A stretch of DNA of 64,000 nucleotides from Methylopila turkensis. GTDB taxonomy: Bacteria; Pseudomonadota; Alphaproteobacteria; Rhizobiales; Methylopilaceae. A program made the translations under genes and the position numbers. Location: contig NZ_BSFL01000004.1 in assembly GCF_027922325.1 (NCBI RefSeq), positions 62,001-126,000 of the forward strand, read 5' to 3'. The notes beneath the pieces are model-generated. The model was given only the letters and a program-made list of their open reading frames with translations. It was not told the DNA's origin and made no database searches. Within the stretch, counting starts at the first letter, position 1, and every line of letters begins with the position of its first letter. This document shows positions 17,878 to 28,255 of this stretch, in pieces.

Positions 17878-18984
17878 TCAGCCCGCTTTGGCGCGCGCCG
17901 GGGCGGCCGGCGCGATCGCGGCCCAGAGTTCGGCGACCGAGAGCGGCTTGACCACCACCGCGTCGACGCCGGCGCGCTCGAACGCCGTGATCTCGTCCTC
18001 GAACGCGCGGGCCGTCACGCCGACGATGCGGATCGCGCTCGCCGGCGCCGGGAGGGCGCGGATGGCGCGCGTCGCGGCGAGGCCGTCGAGCCGCGGCATG
18101 GTGGCGTCCATCAGCACGAGGTCGTAGCCGCCGCGCGCGACCGCGGTCACCGCCGCCTCGCCGTCCGTCACCATGTCGCAGCTCAGTCCGAAATGGTCGA
18201 GCAGCGTTCCGATGACCCGACGGTTGATCGCGTTGTCCTCCGCGACCAGCACATGGGGGGAGGGAGCCGCAGGCGCCGGCCGGGCCGCGCCGAGGCGCAG
18301 CACGACGCCGACCTCCGCGCCGCCGGCGGGCCGGTTCACGGCCTCCGCCTGCCCGTCCATCGAGGCCGCGAGCTCCGCGACCAGCGCAAGCCCGAGCCCC
18401 GCGGCGCCGCGGGATTCGGCGCCCTGCACGAAGGGTTCGAACAGGCGTTGGGGCTCGTCCCCGAGGCCGCGGCCGGTGTCGCGCACCGAAAGACGCAGCG
18501 TCACCGAGGCCGCGTCGCCCTCGACGCGCTCGAGCGCGAGCTCGACCGCGCCGCGCTCGGTGGCGCGCAGGGCGTTGTCCGCGAGATTGTCCACGATCTG
18601 GCGCAGCGCGCCCTCGTCGGCGAGCACGCGATCGGGCACGCCCGGCCCGCGGGTGACGCGGAAGCCGACGCCCTGCAGCGCGGCCCGCGCCGCGATCGGC
18701 GGCGCGACGCGCGCGAGAAAGGCGTCGACGTCGAGCTCCTGGGCCTTAGGCGCGCGCTCCGCGACGCCGAGCAGGGTGCTCGCGACGCCGAGCAGGTGCT
18801 CGGCCGAAGCCTTCAGCGCGCTGGCGTGGCCGCGCGCGGTCTCCGAGAGCTCTTCGGCCAGCAGCAGTTCGGCGAGCGCGAGGATGCCGCCGAGCGGGGT
18901 GCGGATTTCGTGAGCCGCGACGGCGATGCGGCGCGCCGGATCGGGCGCGTCTCGGTCGTCGAAAAGGCTCGCGGTCGCGGTCAT
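17878..18984 (-). CDS. soluble hybrid histidine kinase/response regulator without sensor domain
   Basis: Protein of 368 aa made only of a kinase core plus receiver. HisKA begins almost at the N-terminus with AHEIRTP, phospho-acceptor His25. The HATPase_c domain shows the N box VDNLADNALRA (about 131-141), G1 DTGRGLG (169-175) and G2 GLGLALV. After a short Pro/Ala linker the receiver domain carries the acidic pair near 249-250, Asp293 in LMDATMPRLDG and Lys346 in VVVKP. There is no transmembrane, PAS or GAF segment, so its input must be a partner protein or a cytoplasmic signal. It has no adjacent regulator gene and is convergent with pheT. Confidence 0.9.
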   Translation of the reverse strand: MTATASLFDDRDAPDPARRIAVAAHEIRTPLGGILALAELLLAEELSETARGHASALKASAEHLLGVASTLLGVAERAPKAQELDVDAFLARVAPPIAARAALQGVGFRVTRGPGVPDRVLADEGALRQIVDNLADNALRATERGAVELALERVEGDAASVTLRLSVRDTGRGLGDEPQRLFEPFVQGAESRGAAGLGLALVAELAASMDGQAEAVNRPAGGAEVGVVLRLGAARPAPAAPSPHVLVAEDNAINRRVIGTLLDHFGLSCDMVTDGEAAVTAVARGGYDLVLMDATMPRLDGLAATRAIRALPAPASAIRIVGVTARAFEDEITAFERAGVDAVVVKPLSVAELWAAIAPAAPARAKAG

Positions 18985-19214
18985 GCGGCAGGCGTCTCGT
19001 TTTCGGGGGGCGGCGTTCGTCGTCCGGCGAAAGTGACGTTCAGGCTTTAAGGATGGGCTAAGCCGATCGCGGAATACATGGTGTTTCACCCCTCATCCCC
19101 AGCGGGGTAGGCCTGCGGCGTCCTGCGTTGACCCCTAGCGCCTCAACGCGTATCGCATCGGACGATCCTTCGCCGTCCCCAACTGCTCGCCGGTTCGCCG
19201 GCGTCCGGCCCTCG

Positions 19215-20150
19215 ATGTCCCAGCTCATCGCCATCGTCCTGCCGACCTTCGGGCTCATCGCGCTCGGCTTCATCGCGGCCCATCTGAAGCTGCTCGGCGA
19301 TCGCGCCGGCGACGGCTTGTCGGACTACGTGTTCCTGATCGCGGTGCCGGCCCTCATTTTCCGGACGCTGGTGGGCGGGGGGCCGATCGGCGACAACCCC
19401 TGGGGCTACTGGGTCGCCTATTTCGCGGGCGTGGCGGTGGTCTGGACCCTCGGCATGCTGTTCGCGACCCGGCTGTTCGGGCGCGACCGGCGCGAGGCCG
19501 CGATCCACGGCTTCGCGAGCGGCCAGTCCAACACCGTGCTCGTCGGCGTGCCGCTGATCCTTCAGGCCTATGGCGACGCGGGCGCGACGCCGCTGTTCCT
19601 GCTGCTGGCGATCCATCTGCCGATCATGATGTCGACCGCCGCGCTGCTGATCGAGGCGGCGTCGTCCGAGGGGCGCAAGCTCAAGATCGCGACCGGTCTC
19701 GCGCGCACGATCGTCACCCACCCGATCATCCTCGCGCTCGCAGCCGGCGTCGCCGCGAAATCGGCGGGCGTGCAGCCCACCGGCGCCGCGCTCTCGATCG
19801 TGGACCAGCTCGCCGCCACCGCGAGCCCCTGCGCGCTCGTCGCCATGGGCGTGGCGCTGAAGCGCTACGGCATGCTGAGCGACCGCCTGCCGGTGCTGGC
19901 GATCAGCGGGCTGAAGCTGGTGCTGCACCCGTTCCTGGTCTGGGTGCTGGCGGTGCATATCCTGCCGGTGCCGCCGGTCTGGGCCGGCGTCGCGGTGCTG
20001 TTCGCGGCCATGCCGTGCGGCATCAACGCCTATCTCGTCGCGGCCCGCTACAAGGTCGGCGAGCGCACGGCGTCGGCCGCGGTGGCGGTGTCGACGGCGC
20101 TGTCGGTCGTCACCGTGTCGGGCTGGCTCTGGGTGCTCGGGCTTGTCTGA
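19215..20150 (+). CDS. AEC-family (auxin efflux carrier-like) transporter
   Basis: Membrane transporter of 311 aa with roughly ten hydrophobic segments and the MSQLIAIVLPTFGLIALGF opening typical of bacterial AEC permeases. SGQSNTVLVGVPLILQAYG in the first half and LFAAMPCGINAYLVAARYKV in the second are family-typical broken-helix regions. Studied bacterial members move malate or other organic acids; the substrate here is unknown. The ATG at 19215 is chosen over one 87 bases upstream because it starts directly with the first helix. The next gene follows after 34 bases. Confidence 0.9.
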   Translation: MSQLIAIVLPTFGLIALGFIAAHLKLLGDRAGDGLSDYVFLIAVPALIFRTLVGGGPIGDNPWGYWVAYFAGVAVVWTLGMLFATRLFGRDRREAAIHGFASGQSNTVLVGVPLILQAYGDAGATPLFLLLAIHLPIMMSTAALLIEAASSEGRKLKIATGLARTIVTHPIILALAAGVAAKSAGVQPTGAALSIVDQLAATASPCALVAMGVALKRYGMLSDRLPVLAISGLKLVLHPFLVWVLAVHILPVPPVWAGVAVLFAAMPCGINAYLVAARYKVGERTASAAVAVSTALSVVTVSGWLWVLGLV

Positions 20151-20184
20151 GCCCCGCGCCGCGCATCATCTGGGAGGAGACGTC

Positions 20185-20952
20185 ATGGCCGAACCGGAAC
20201 GCCGGACGCTGACGGTGGGGCAGGGCGCGGCGGCGCGCGAGATCGCGGTTCTCCATCGTGCGGGGGAGGGCCCCTGCGTGGTGTGGCTCGGCGGCTTCCG
20301 CTCCGACATGACCGCGACCAAGGCCAGCGCGATCGACGCCTGGGGCGCGCGGACCGGCCGCGCGGTGCTGCGGATCGACTATGCGGGGCACGGCGCCTCC
20401 AGCGGCCGCTTCGAGGACGGCACCATCGGCTCGTGGCTCGAGGACGCGCTCGCCGCGATCGAGGCCTTCGCGGAGCCGGCGCCGGTGCTCGTCGGTTCGT
20501 CCATGGGCGGCTGGATGGCCCTGCTCGCGGCGCGGCGGATGGCCCGGCCGCCCTCGGCGCTGGTGCTGATCGCGCCGGCGGTGGATTTCACCGAAGACCT
20601 GATGTGGGCCCGCTTCTCCGACGAGGTCCGTCGCGAAATTCTGGAGACGGGCCGCTGGATGCGCCCATCGGAGTACGCGCCGGGTCCCTATCCCATCACC
20701 CGCGCGCTGATCGAGGAGGGCCGGCGCCACCTCCTGCTGGGCGGCCCGATCCGGGTCGGCGCGCCCGTGCGCATCCTGCAGGGCATGTGCGATCCGGACG
20801 TGCCGTGGGAGCACGCCATGCGGCTGGTGGAGCTGCTGGCCGACGACGACGTCGTGGTCACGCTGGTCAAGGACGGCGACCATCGGTTGTCGCGCGATGA
20901 AGATATCGGGCGCCTGATCGCGGCCGTGGACGGCGCGGGGGCAGGGGCCTGA
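20185..20952 (+). CDS. alpha/beta hydrolase
   Basis: Serine hydrolase-fold protein of 255 aa. The nucleophile elbow is VGSSMGGW with Ser106, the oxyanion-side strand is VVWLGGFRSDM, and candidate acid and base are the Asp in QGMCDPDVPW and the His in VKDGDHRLSR. It resembles proteobacterial hydrolases of the AB-hydrolase_1/palmitoyl-thioesterase ABHD10-like group, but the substrate is unknown. A strong GGGAGGAG precedes the ATG at 20185. It is probably co-transcribed with the AEC transporter. Confidence 0.9.
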   Translation: MAEPERRTLTVGQGAAAREIAVLHRAGEGPCVVWLGGFRSDMTATKASAIDAWGARTGRAVLRIDYAGHGASSGRFEDGTIGSWLEDALAAIEAFAEPAPVLVGSSMGGWMALLAARRMARPPSALVLIAPAVDFTEDLMWARFSDEVRREILETGRWMRPSEYAPGPYPITRALIEEGRRHLLLGGPIRVGAPVRILQGMCDPDVPWEHAMRLVELLADDDVVVTLVKDGDHRLSRDEDIGRLIAAVDGAGAGA

Positions 20953-21044
20953 GGGGGCTCGCCTCGCGGGAATCGGCGCAGGTAAAGTCGCCAGCGTCCT
21001 GATTCGCCGTCGTGGTCGACGGCGATCCGCTACCGACGGTCGTC

Positions 21045-21818
21045 ATGTCCCTGCTTCGCGTCTTCCGCTCCCTCCCGTTCCAGTCGCGCCCCGACCCGCG
21101 GCTCGTCGGCGACGCGCTGGTCGTCGACACGCGGCTGGGCCAAGTCGCCGTCTCCATCCGGCGCAGCGCGCAGGCGCGACGCATGACGCTTCGCGTGCGC
21201 ACGGCGGCGCGGGACGTGACGCTGACCCTGCCGGCGCGGACGCCGCTGGGCGCCGCGCGCGACTTCGTCGAGCGCCATGTCGGCTGGATCGAGCAGCGGC
21301 TGGCGCGGCTGCCCGAGCGGGTGCCGTTCGTGGCCGGTGAGACCGTGCCGCTGCGCGGCCAGCCGCACCGGATCGCGTTGCGGGAAGGGGTGCGCGGGGT
21401 CGTGCGGGTGGAGCTTGGCCTGCGCGGCGACGAGCCCATCCTCGCGGTGCACGGCGCGGCGGCGCACATGTCCCGTCGGGTGACCGATTTTCTGAAGCGT
21501 GAGGCGCGGCGGGATCTAGCGGCGGCCGTCGCGCGCCACGCTGCGGCGCTCGGCGTCTCGGTCGGGCGGATCTCGCTCAAGGACACAACGACGCGCTGGG
21601 GCTCGTGCTCGGTTTCGGGCGATCTCGCGTTTTCCTGGCGGTTGATCCTCGCGCCGGCCCACGTGCTGGACTATCTCGCCGCGCACGAGGTCGCGCACCG
21701 CAAGGAGATGAACCACGGTCCGCGCTACTGGGCGAACGTCGCCCGGCTCGTGCCGGATTACGAGCGCTCCGAGGCCTGGCTGAAGGCGCACGGGGCGACG
21801 CTGCACCGCTACGGCTGA
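21045..21818 (+). CDS. SprT/YgjP-like zinc metallopeptidase (DUF45)
   Basis: Protein of 257 aa of the M48-related YgjP/DUF45 family. The zinc motif HEVAH is at residues 214-218, followed by KEMNHGPRYWANVARLVPDYE, which is diagnostic. The region before it, KDTTTRWGSCSVSGDLAFSWRLILAP, is the other conserved block. The N-terminal part has a beta-rich IRRSAQARRMTLRV segment also shared by the family. Physiological role is not established. The ATG at 21045 is preferred to a GTG at 21012 because it gives the usual N-terminal length. Confidence 0.9.
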   Translation: MSLLRVFRSLPFQSRPDPRLVGDALVVDTRLGQVAVSIRRSAQARRMTLRVRTAARDVTLTLPARTPLGAARDFVERHVGWIEQRLARLPERVPFVAGETVPLRGQPHRIALREGVRGVVRVELGLRGDEPILAVHGAAAHMSRRVTDFLKREARRDLAAAVARHAAALGVSVGRISLKDTTTRWGSCSVSGDLAFSWRLILAPAHVLDYLAAHEVAHRKEMNHGPRYWANVARLVPDYERSEAWLKAHGATLHRYG

Positions 21819-21900
21819 GGCCCGCGCCTCGAAGCGCGGCGCCTGCGCGCTATGTGAGCGACCTCCGGCGCATGCCGCGCCCGCCTTTCGATCTCACACG

Positions 21901-23106
21901 ATGCTCCTGCGACCCGACACGCTCGCGCTGACCGCCGTGCTCGCCCTGCTGACCGCGGTCGGGCCGCTGGCGATCGACATGTATCTGCCGTCGCTGCCGC
22001 ACCTGACGGCGGCGCTCGGCGCGAGCCCGGCCGGCGGGCAGATGACGCTCTCCGCCTTCCTGCTGGGCTTCGCGCTCGGCCAGATCGTCTACGGTCCGCT
22101 GTCCGACGCCCGCGGGCGCAAGCCGACGCTGCTCGCGAGCCTCGCCCTGTTCACCTTCGGCAGCGCGCTCTGCGCGGTCGCGCCCTCGATCGAGATGCTG
22201 ATCGCCGCGCGCTTCGTGCAGGCGCTCGGCGGCGCGGGTTCCGTCGTGCTGGCGCGCTCGATCGTGCGCGATCTCTATTCCGGGCCGCGCGCGGCCCGCG
22301 AGCTCGCCCGCATGGCGACCATCCTCGGGGTGGTGCCGGCCGCGGCCCCGCTCATCGGCGGCGTGCTCGAGACGCAGTTCGGATGGCGCGCGACCTTCGC
22401 GCTGCTGACCGTGGTGCTGGGCCTCGAGATGCTGGTCGTCGCCGCTCTGCTGCCGGAAACGCTGCGCGTACGTGCGTCGTCGCTGAGCGTGCGCGCCGCG
22501 CTCGCGAGCTACGGCGTGTTGCTGCGGCACAAGGGGTTCCTGTCCTATCTCGGGCTCACGGTGATCGCCTTCGGCGGCCTGTTCGCCTACATCTCGACCT
22601 CGTCCTTCATCCTGCAGTCGGTCTACGGGCTGTCGGAGATCGCCTATGGCGCGGCCTTCGCGATCGGGGTGATCGGCTTCATCGGCGGCACGCTGACCGC
22701 CGGGCCGCTGGTGCGGACCCGGGGGCTCGACGGCGCGATCGGCGTCGGCTCCGCGGCGGTCGCCTGCGGCGGGGCGCTGATGCTGGCGCTCGTGCTGTTC
22801 GCGCCGCCGACGCCGGCGTCGATCGTCGTCCCGATGATGGTCTATCTGTTCGGGGTCGGGCTCGTGATGCCGCAGAGCATGGCTTCGGCCCTGCAGCCGT
22901 TTCCGGAGCGGGCGGGCGCGGCGTCGTCGCTCGTCGGTTTCTGTCAGATGGCGTTCGGGGCGCTGGTTGGGATCGCGCTCGGGCGCACGCTCGGAGGCGG
23001 CGTGCTGCCGCTGCCGGTCACGGTCGCGTTCTTCGGCGTCGCCACGCTGGCGCTGTTCCGCCTGTCGCGCGACGCGCGGCGGGGGGTCACGTCCGTCGGA
23101 AGATGA
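21901..23106 (+). CDS. MFS drug efflux permease, Bcr/CflA family
   Basis: Twelve-helix major facilitator of 401 aa. [19 protein letters not shown] and the following [33 protein letters not shown], with the motif A loop [11 protein letters not shown], are typical of the Bcr/CflA drug:H+ antiporter group. The motif-C-like [10 protein letters not shown] stretch also fits. Family members export chloramphenicol-, bicyclomycin- or sulfonamide-type compounds, but substrate cannot be predicted. It overlaps the 3' end of the convergent trmB gene by 20 bases. Confidence 0.92.
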   Translation: MLLRPDTLALTAVLALLTAVGPLAIDMYLPSLPHLTAALGASPAGGQMTLSAFLLGFALGQIVYGPLSDARGRKPTLLASLALFTFGSALCAVAPSIEMLIAARFVQALGGAGSVVLARSIVRDLYSGPRAARELARMATILGVVPAAAPLIGGVLETQFGWRATFALLTVVLGLEMLVVAALLPETLRVRASSLSVRAALASYGVLLRHKGFLSYLGLTVIAFGGLFAYISTSSFILQSVYGLSEIAYGAAFAIGVIGFIGGTLTAGPLVRTRGLDGAIGVGSAAVACGGALMLALVLFAPPTPASIVVPMMVYLFGVGLVMPQSMASALQPFPERAGAASSLVGFCQMAFGALVGIALGRTLGGGVLPLPVTVAFFGVATLALFRLSRDARRGVTSVGR

Positions 23107-23776
23107 GGTAGCTGCCCCTGCGGCCCTCGCGGATCGCCTTGGCCTCGTAGCGCGTGCCGGGCCAGCCGGCCCAGGGCTCGCGCCAGTCCGCGGCGCGCTC
23201 CGCGGTCCATTCGAAATCGGGCGAGCGCCGCACGTGCTCCAGCGTCCAGGCGACGTAGGTGTCGATGTCGGAGGCGAAGCGGAACGGCGCGCCGGGCTTC
23301 AGCACGCGAGCGATGCGGGCGAGGTTCTGGTCGGAGACGAAGCGCCGCTTCCAGTGCCGCGTCTTGGGCCAGGGATCGGGATAGAGCAGGTCGACCCGCG
23401 ACAGCGACGCCTCCGGCAGCGCATCGAGCAGCTGCGTGGCGTCGTCGTCGAACAGCCGGACGTTCGTGAGCCCGAGACGGGCGACGCCGTCGAGACCCTT
23501 GGCGAGGCCGGCGAGGAACGGTTCGACGCCGATGAAGCCGGTCGCCGGATTTGCGGACGCCTCGTGCAGCAGATGCTCGGCGCCGCCGAAGCCGATCTCG
23601 AGCCGGATGTCGTCGACCGGATGCGGGAACAGGCGCGCAAGGTCGGCGGGAACGGACGCAGGGTCGACCCGCAGCCGCGGCAGGTCGCCGGCGATCAGGG
23701 CCGCGCGGCCGGCGCGGAGCGGTTTGCCCCGTCGCCGGCCGAAGAACGAGCCCTCGTAACGCTCTTCGTCGGACAT
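23087..23776 (-). CDS. trmB: tRNA (guanine-N7-)-methyltransferase
   Basis: SAM-dependent methyltransferase that makes m7G46 in the tRNA variable loop, 229 aa. The SAM-binding motif is [12 protein letters not shown], and the tRNA-specific block [16 protein letters not shown] is diagnostic of TrmB. Rossmann-fold order is standard. The ATG at 23776 gives the usual [21 protein letters not shown] opening; longer readings run into metK. It is the last gene of the minus-strand lnt-xre-metK-trmB run, 37 bases after metK. Confidence 0.96.
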   Translation of the reverse strand: MSDEERYEGSFFGRRRGKPLRAGRAALIAGDLPRLRVDPASVPADLARLFPHPVDDIRLEIGFGGAEHLLHEASANPATGFIGVEPFLAGLAKGLDGVARLGLTNVRLFDDDATQLLDALPEASLSRVDLLYPDPWPKTRHWKRRFVSDQNLARIARVLKPGAPFRFASDIDTYVAWTLEHVRRSPDFEWTAERAADWREPWAGWPGTRYEAKAIREGRRGSYLIFRRT

Positions 23777-23813
23777 GCTGACCCTGGTCGACGCCCGACG
23801 CGGCGCTTCAGTC

Positions 23814-24983
<1,170 letters not shown>

Positions 24984-25014
24984 TGCTTGCTCCCTGACCG
25001 AAAAGAACGACGGA

Positions 25015-25036
25015 AACGTTCGATCTAACGAACGTT
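25015..25036. promoter_or_regulatory. inverted repeat upstream of metK
   Basis: AACGTTCG (25015-25022) and CGAACGTT (25029-25036) are perfect reverse complements around ATCTAA, 32 bases before the metK start codon. CGAACG/CGTTCG also occurs as a pair upstream of the XRE gene (25564-25583). It may be an operator for the adjacent regulator, a terminator-like stem for xre, or a leader hairpin of metK. Confidence 0.45.
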
Positions 25037-25083
25037 CCGTTCTTCGCAGATGCGAACATTCCGGTCAAGCGAACGGCCTGGTC

Positions 25084-25497
25084 TCAGGCCGCCGGCTTGG
25101 TCGCGTCGGCCAGCGCCGCAACCAGATCCACGATTTTGCGTCGCACCTTGGAATCGCCGATGCGCACGAACGCCTTGTTGAGCTGCAGGCCCTCGGTCGT
25201 GGTGAGGAAGTCGACGACGTAGTCCGAGCCGGGCGCTTCCGCCATGCCGGGCGTGGTCGGCTCCGACCCAGGGGCGTCGTCGAAGAAGTAGGAGACCGGA
25301 ACGCCCATCACCGTGGCGATCTGCTGCATCCGGCTAGCCCCGATGCGGTTGGTGCCTTTCTCGTATTTCTGGATCTGCTGGAAGGTGATGCCGAGCGCTT
25401 CGCCGAGCTTTTCCTGACTCATACCGATCAAGACACGCCTCATTCGAACCCGACTGCCGACATGCTTGTCGACCGGGTTCGGCGTCTTCTTAATCAT
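25084..25497 (-). CDS. XRE-family transcriptional regulator (PraR-like)
   Basis: DNA-binding protein of 137 aa. The N-terminal Cro/CI helix-turn-helix covers about residues 10-70 (VGSRVRMRRVLIGMSQEKLGEALGITFQQIQKYEKG), and the C-terminal tail VVDFLTTTEGLQLNKAFVRI with SKVRRKIVDLVAALA is shared by a widely conserved alphaproteobacterial family that includes rhizobial PraR, a regulator of attachment and quorum-sensing genes. GAGGAG nine bases before the ATG at 25497 fixes the start. Neighbours lnt and metK are as in related genomes. The PraR equivalence is inferred from sequence style, not tested. Confidence 0.88.
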   Translation of the reverse strand: MIKKTPNPVDKHVGSRVRMRRVLIGMSQEKLGEALGITFQQIQKYEKGTNRIGASRMQQIATVMGVPVSYFFDDAPGSEPTTPGMAEAPGSDYVVDFLTTTEGLQLNKAFVRIGDSKVRRKIVDLVAALADATKPAA

Positions 25498-25563
25498 AAC
25501 TTTCTCCTCGCAGATCTCGCGTGCGGCGTCACCCCCCGCCGTACAACCCCAAAATAGACCGCG

Positions 25564-25605
25564 CGAACGTCCACGAGCGTTCGGCTTCTCGACGCCAGCT
25601 GGCGT
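25564..25605. promoter_or_regulatory. palindromes upstream of the XRE gene
   Basis: A perfect 14-base palindrome (ACGCCAGCTGGCGT, 25592-25605) and a spaced pair CGAACG (25564-25569) / CGTTCG (25578-25583) lie 67-108 bases upstream of the XRE start codon. A TTGACA-like hexamer on the minus strand at 25640-25635 could be the -35 of its promoter, though the -10 is poor. Autoregulation is a reasonable inference. Confidence 0.4.
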
Positions 25606-25636
25606 TGCGGAAATTGGCCACTTCGCGTTTCTAATG

Positions 25637-27229
25637 TCAAACGCGGCGTCGCGCCCGTATCGCAAACAGCATGAAAAGTACGGGAAAGATGAGAAACAAC
25701 AAACCTGAGGTAGAGTAGTAGGCGGTTGAACCTATCGGAAGGGGCAGCTGCGCGTCGACCACGCCGCGTTCGCCCAGCGGAAGCGAAGAAATTGTACGTC
25801 CATACGCGTCGACCACCATCGAGATACCGCCATTTGCGGAACGGACGAGCGGAAGACCTTGCTCCACGGCGCGGACGCGGGCCTGGGCGGCATGCTGGTA
25901 GGGGCCGGGCGTGCGGCCGAACCACGCGTCGTTGGTGACGTTCAGCAAAAAGTCGGGACGCTCGCCCGCAACGATCTCCCATGGAAAGATCGCCTCGTAG
26001 CAGATCAGCGGCCGGAAGCGCGGCCCCTGGGGCAGGGCGATCAGGTTCGCCCGCGTTCCGTACGCGAAGCCGCCCTGCAGCCGGGTGAGCTGCTCCAGTC
26101 CGATCGCCTCGAGCAGGCTCTGGAACGGCAGGTACTCTCCGAACGGAACGAGGTGGAGCTTGTCGTAGGTGTCCGCGATGGCGCCGTCGTCGCCGACGAG
26201 ATGTACGGCGTTCCAGAACGTGGCGCCCGAGCCGTCGGCGTCGCGCTCGCCGCGGACCGCGCCGGTGACGAGCGTCGCTCCGGGTTCGAGGCTCTGCGCG
26301 ATCCGCGCCAGCGCCTCCGGCGTGCGGGACAGCAGGAACGGAAAGGCGGATTCAGGCCAGACCAGCAGGTTGGCGTCGGCGAAGCCGCGCCGGTCGGGGC
26401 CGCGCGCCTCGTCGGACAGCGCGACATAGGCGTCCATGATGGTGTCGCGCGCCGCGTCCTGGGATTTCATGTCCTGGGGGATCTCGGGCTGGATCGCGCG
26501 CACCGACACGCGCGTGTCGAAGCCGGTCTCGGCGAGGGCCAGGCGGACGCCGCCGAAGACGGCGAGCGCGGCGAGCGCCGCCGCTGCGATCGCGACGCCG
26601 CGCTTCGCCGGCCGGGCGTCGGCGAGCGCCGCGGGCGCGGCGAAGATCGCCAGCGCGATGAAGGTCAGCCCCTCGACGCCAACGACGGACGCGAACTGGC
26701 CGAGCCAGGCCTGGTCCGCGAGCGCGTAGCCGAAGGCGTTCCAGGGAAAGCCGGTCAGGACGTGGCCGCGCGCGGTCTCGGCGAGGCCGACCGCGAACGC
26801 GAAGGCCAGCACGCGGGCGGGGCCTCCGCTCCAGAGCGCCCGCGCGAGCGCGAAGCCGAGCGCGTGGAACAGCGCGAGCCCGGCCGGCAGGCCTGCGACC
26901 GCGAAGGGCAGGAGCCAGCCGAACACGTCGGCGTCGACGAGGAAGGCGGAGCCGATCCACCAGAGGCCGGCGAGGAAGTAGCCGAAGCCGAAGCACCAGC
27001 CCGCGCCGGCGGCCGAGAGCAGCGCCCGGCCCTTCGTCGCGCCGGCGGCGCCGTCGACCAGCCAGACCGCGACGGGAAAGGTCAGCGCGAGGACCGGCCA
27101 GAGCGAAAAGGGCGGCATCGCCAGCGCCGAGGCCGCGCCGGCCGCGAACGCGATCAGGGCCCGGCGCCAGCCGGAAGTCAGCATGATCGATCCGGCGGCC
27201 GCCGCGAGGGTCTCGATGCGTCGCGTCAT
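25637..27229 (-). CDS. lnt: apolipoprotein N-acyltransferase
   Basis: Lnt, 530 aa, adds the third acyl chain to lipoproteins in the inner membrane. About six to eight hydrophobic helices occupy the first 210 residues and one more the C-terminus. Between them is a periplasmic nitrilase-fold domain with the Glu-Lys-Cys triad in LLVWPESAFPFLL, YDKLHLVPFGEYLPF and PLICYEAIFPWEI. The last 100 or so bases have noticeably lower G+C than the rest of the gene. corC-like gene lies 33 bases upstream on the same strand. Confidence 0.96.
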   Translation of the reverse strand: MTRRIETLAAAAGSIMLTSGWRRALIAFAAGAASALAMPPFSLWPVLALTFPVAVWLVDGAAGATKGRALLSAAGAGWCFGFGYFLAGLWWIGSAFLVDADVFGWLLPFAVAGLPAGLALFHALGFALARALWSGGPARVLAFAFAVGLAETARGHVLTGFPWNAFGYALADQAWLGQFASVVGVEGLTFIALAIFAAPAALADARPAKRGVAIAAAALAALAVFGGVRLALAETGFDTRVSVRAIQPEIPQDMKSQDAARDTIMDAYVALSDEARGPDRRGFADANLLVWPESAFPFLLSRTPEALARIAQSLEPGATLVTGAVRGERDADGSGATFWNAVHLVGDDGAIADTYDKLHLVPFGEYLPFQSLLEAIGLEQLTRLQGGFAYGTRANLIALPQGPRFRPLICYEAIFPWEIVAGERPDFLLNVTNDAWFGRTPGPYQHAAQARVRAVEQGLPLVRSANGGISMVVDAYGRTISSLPLGERGVVDAQLPLPIGSTAYYSTSGLLFLIFPVLFMLFAIRARRRV

Positions 27230-27262
27230 GGCGGGGTTCCGGTGGGCGCCGGGGCCGCGGCG

Positions 27263-28255
27263 TCAGGCCGCGTCGGCGGCGCCTCCCGGCGTATCCGATT
27301 CGGCGTCCTCGCGCTTGGGCGCCGGCGGGGCGATCCGCACCGACACCACCCGCCGCGGGTCGGCCTCGAGAACCTCCAGCCTTCGGCCGCCAGGGCCCTG
27401 CACCACGTCGCCCTGCGCCGGCACACGGCCCGCGAGGGTGACGATCAGTCCGCCTATGGTGTCGACGTCATCGGAATAGGCGGAGACGTCGAAATCCGTC
27501 CCGACCGCCTCGACCACGTCCTCGAGCGAGGCGCGGGCGTCGGCGACGAAGCCGCCGGCGCCGTCGGGGGCGATGCGGGCCTCCTCGGCGTCGTCGTGCT
27601 CGTCCTCGATGTCGCCGACGATGGTCTCGACCAGATCCTCGATCGAGACCAGCCCGTCGACCCCGCCATATTCGTCGACCACCAGCGCGAGGTGGATGTG
27701 CAGCGACTGCATGCGCGTCAGCAGGTCGGACACGGCCATGGAAGGCGGCGCGTAAATCACGGGGCGCACGAGGTCGAGGTCGGCGATCCGCGCCTTGAAG
27801 GCGACGCCGCCCGCGTCCAAGCCGCCGTCGGCGGCGGCCCGGGCGATCAGCGCCAGCGCGTCCTTGACGTGCACCATGCCCGCTGGCTCGTCGAGCGAGC
27901 CGCGGTGGACCGGGAGCCGGGAATGGCCGGCCTCCTGGAAGGTGGCCAGCAGCTCCGCGAAGCTCATGTCCTCGGAAACGGCGTCGATGTCGGTGCGGGG
28001 CACCATGACGTCGTCGACCCGCGTGTCCTTGAGCGCGAGCACGTTGCGCAGCAAAACGCGCTCCAGCGCGCTGATCGACAGGTCGGCCTCGTCGCCGGTC
28101 TCGAGCGCCTCCGCGAACTCCTCTCTCAGCGTGGGCGCGGCGCCCAGCCCGACGAAGGAGCGCAATCGCTCGATCCAGTTGTCCTGACGGGCCTCGGCGT
28201 CGTGCCCGTGATGGGCGCGGTCGCGGGGCGATGAAGCGGGGGCGTTCATGGTCAT
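27263..28255 (-). CDS. CorC/HlyC-family CBS-domain protein
   Basis: Protein of 330 aa with a short N-terminal region, two CBS domains (about residues 75-205, starting near DVMVPRTDIDAV and including LALVVDEYGGVDGLVSIEDLVE) and a C-terminal CorC_HlyC transporter-associated domain (about 225-310, with DDVDTIGGLIVTLAGRVPAQGD). Family members are linked to divalent-cation homeostasis. The lnt-corC neighbourhood is widely conserved. Its ATG overlaps the ybeY stop codon (ATGA), so translation is probably coupled. Confidence 0.93.
   Translation of the reverse strand: MTMNAPASSPRDRAHHGHDAEARQDNWIERLRSFVGLGAAPTLREEFAEALETGDEADLSISALERVLLRNVLALKDTRVDDVMVPRTDIDAVSEDMSFAELLATFQEAGHSRLPVHRGSLDEPAGMVHVKDALALIARAAADGGLDAGGVAFKARIADLDLVRPVIYAPPSMAVSDLLTRMQSLHIHLALVVDEYGGVDGLVSIEDLVETIVGDIEDEHDDAEEARIAPDGAGGFVADARASLEDVVEAVGTDFDVSAYSDDVDTIGGLIVTLAGRVPAQGDVVQGPGGRRLEVLEADPRRVVSVRIAPPAPKREDAESDTPGGAADAA

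Noticed and set aside
25018..25074. LexA box made from the many GTTC/GAAC words
   Set aside because: No two same-strand GTTC words are seven bases apart, as the alphaproteobacterial LexA site requires.
24984..25083. SAM riboswitch before metK
   Set aside because: The gap is only 100 bases and shows one simple inverted repeat, not the paired-element layout of SAM-I, SAM-II or the SAM/SAH class that I could recognise.
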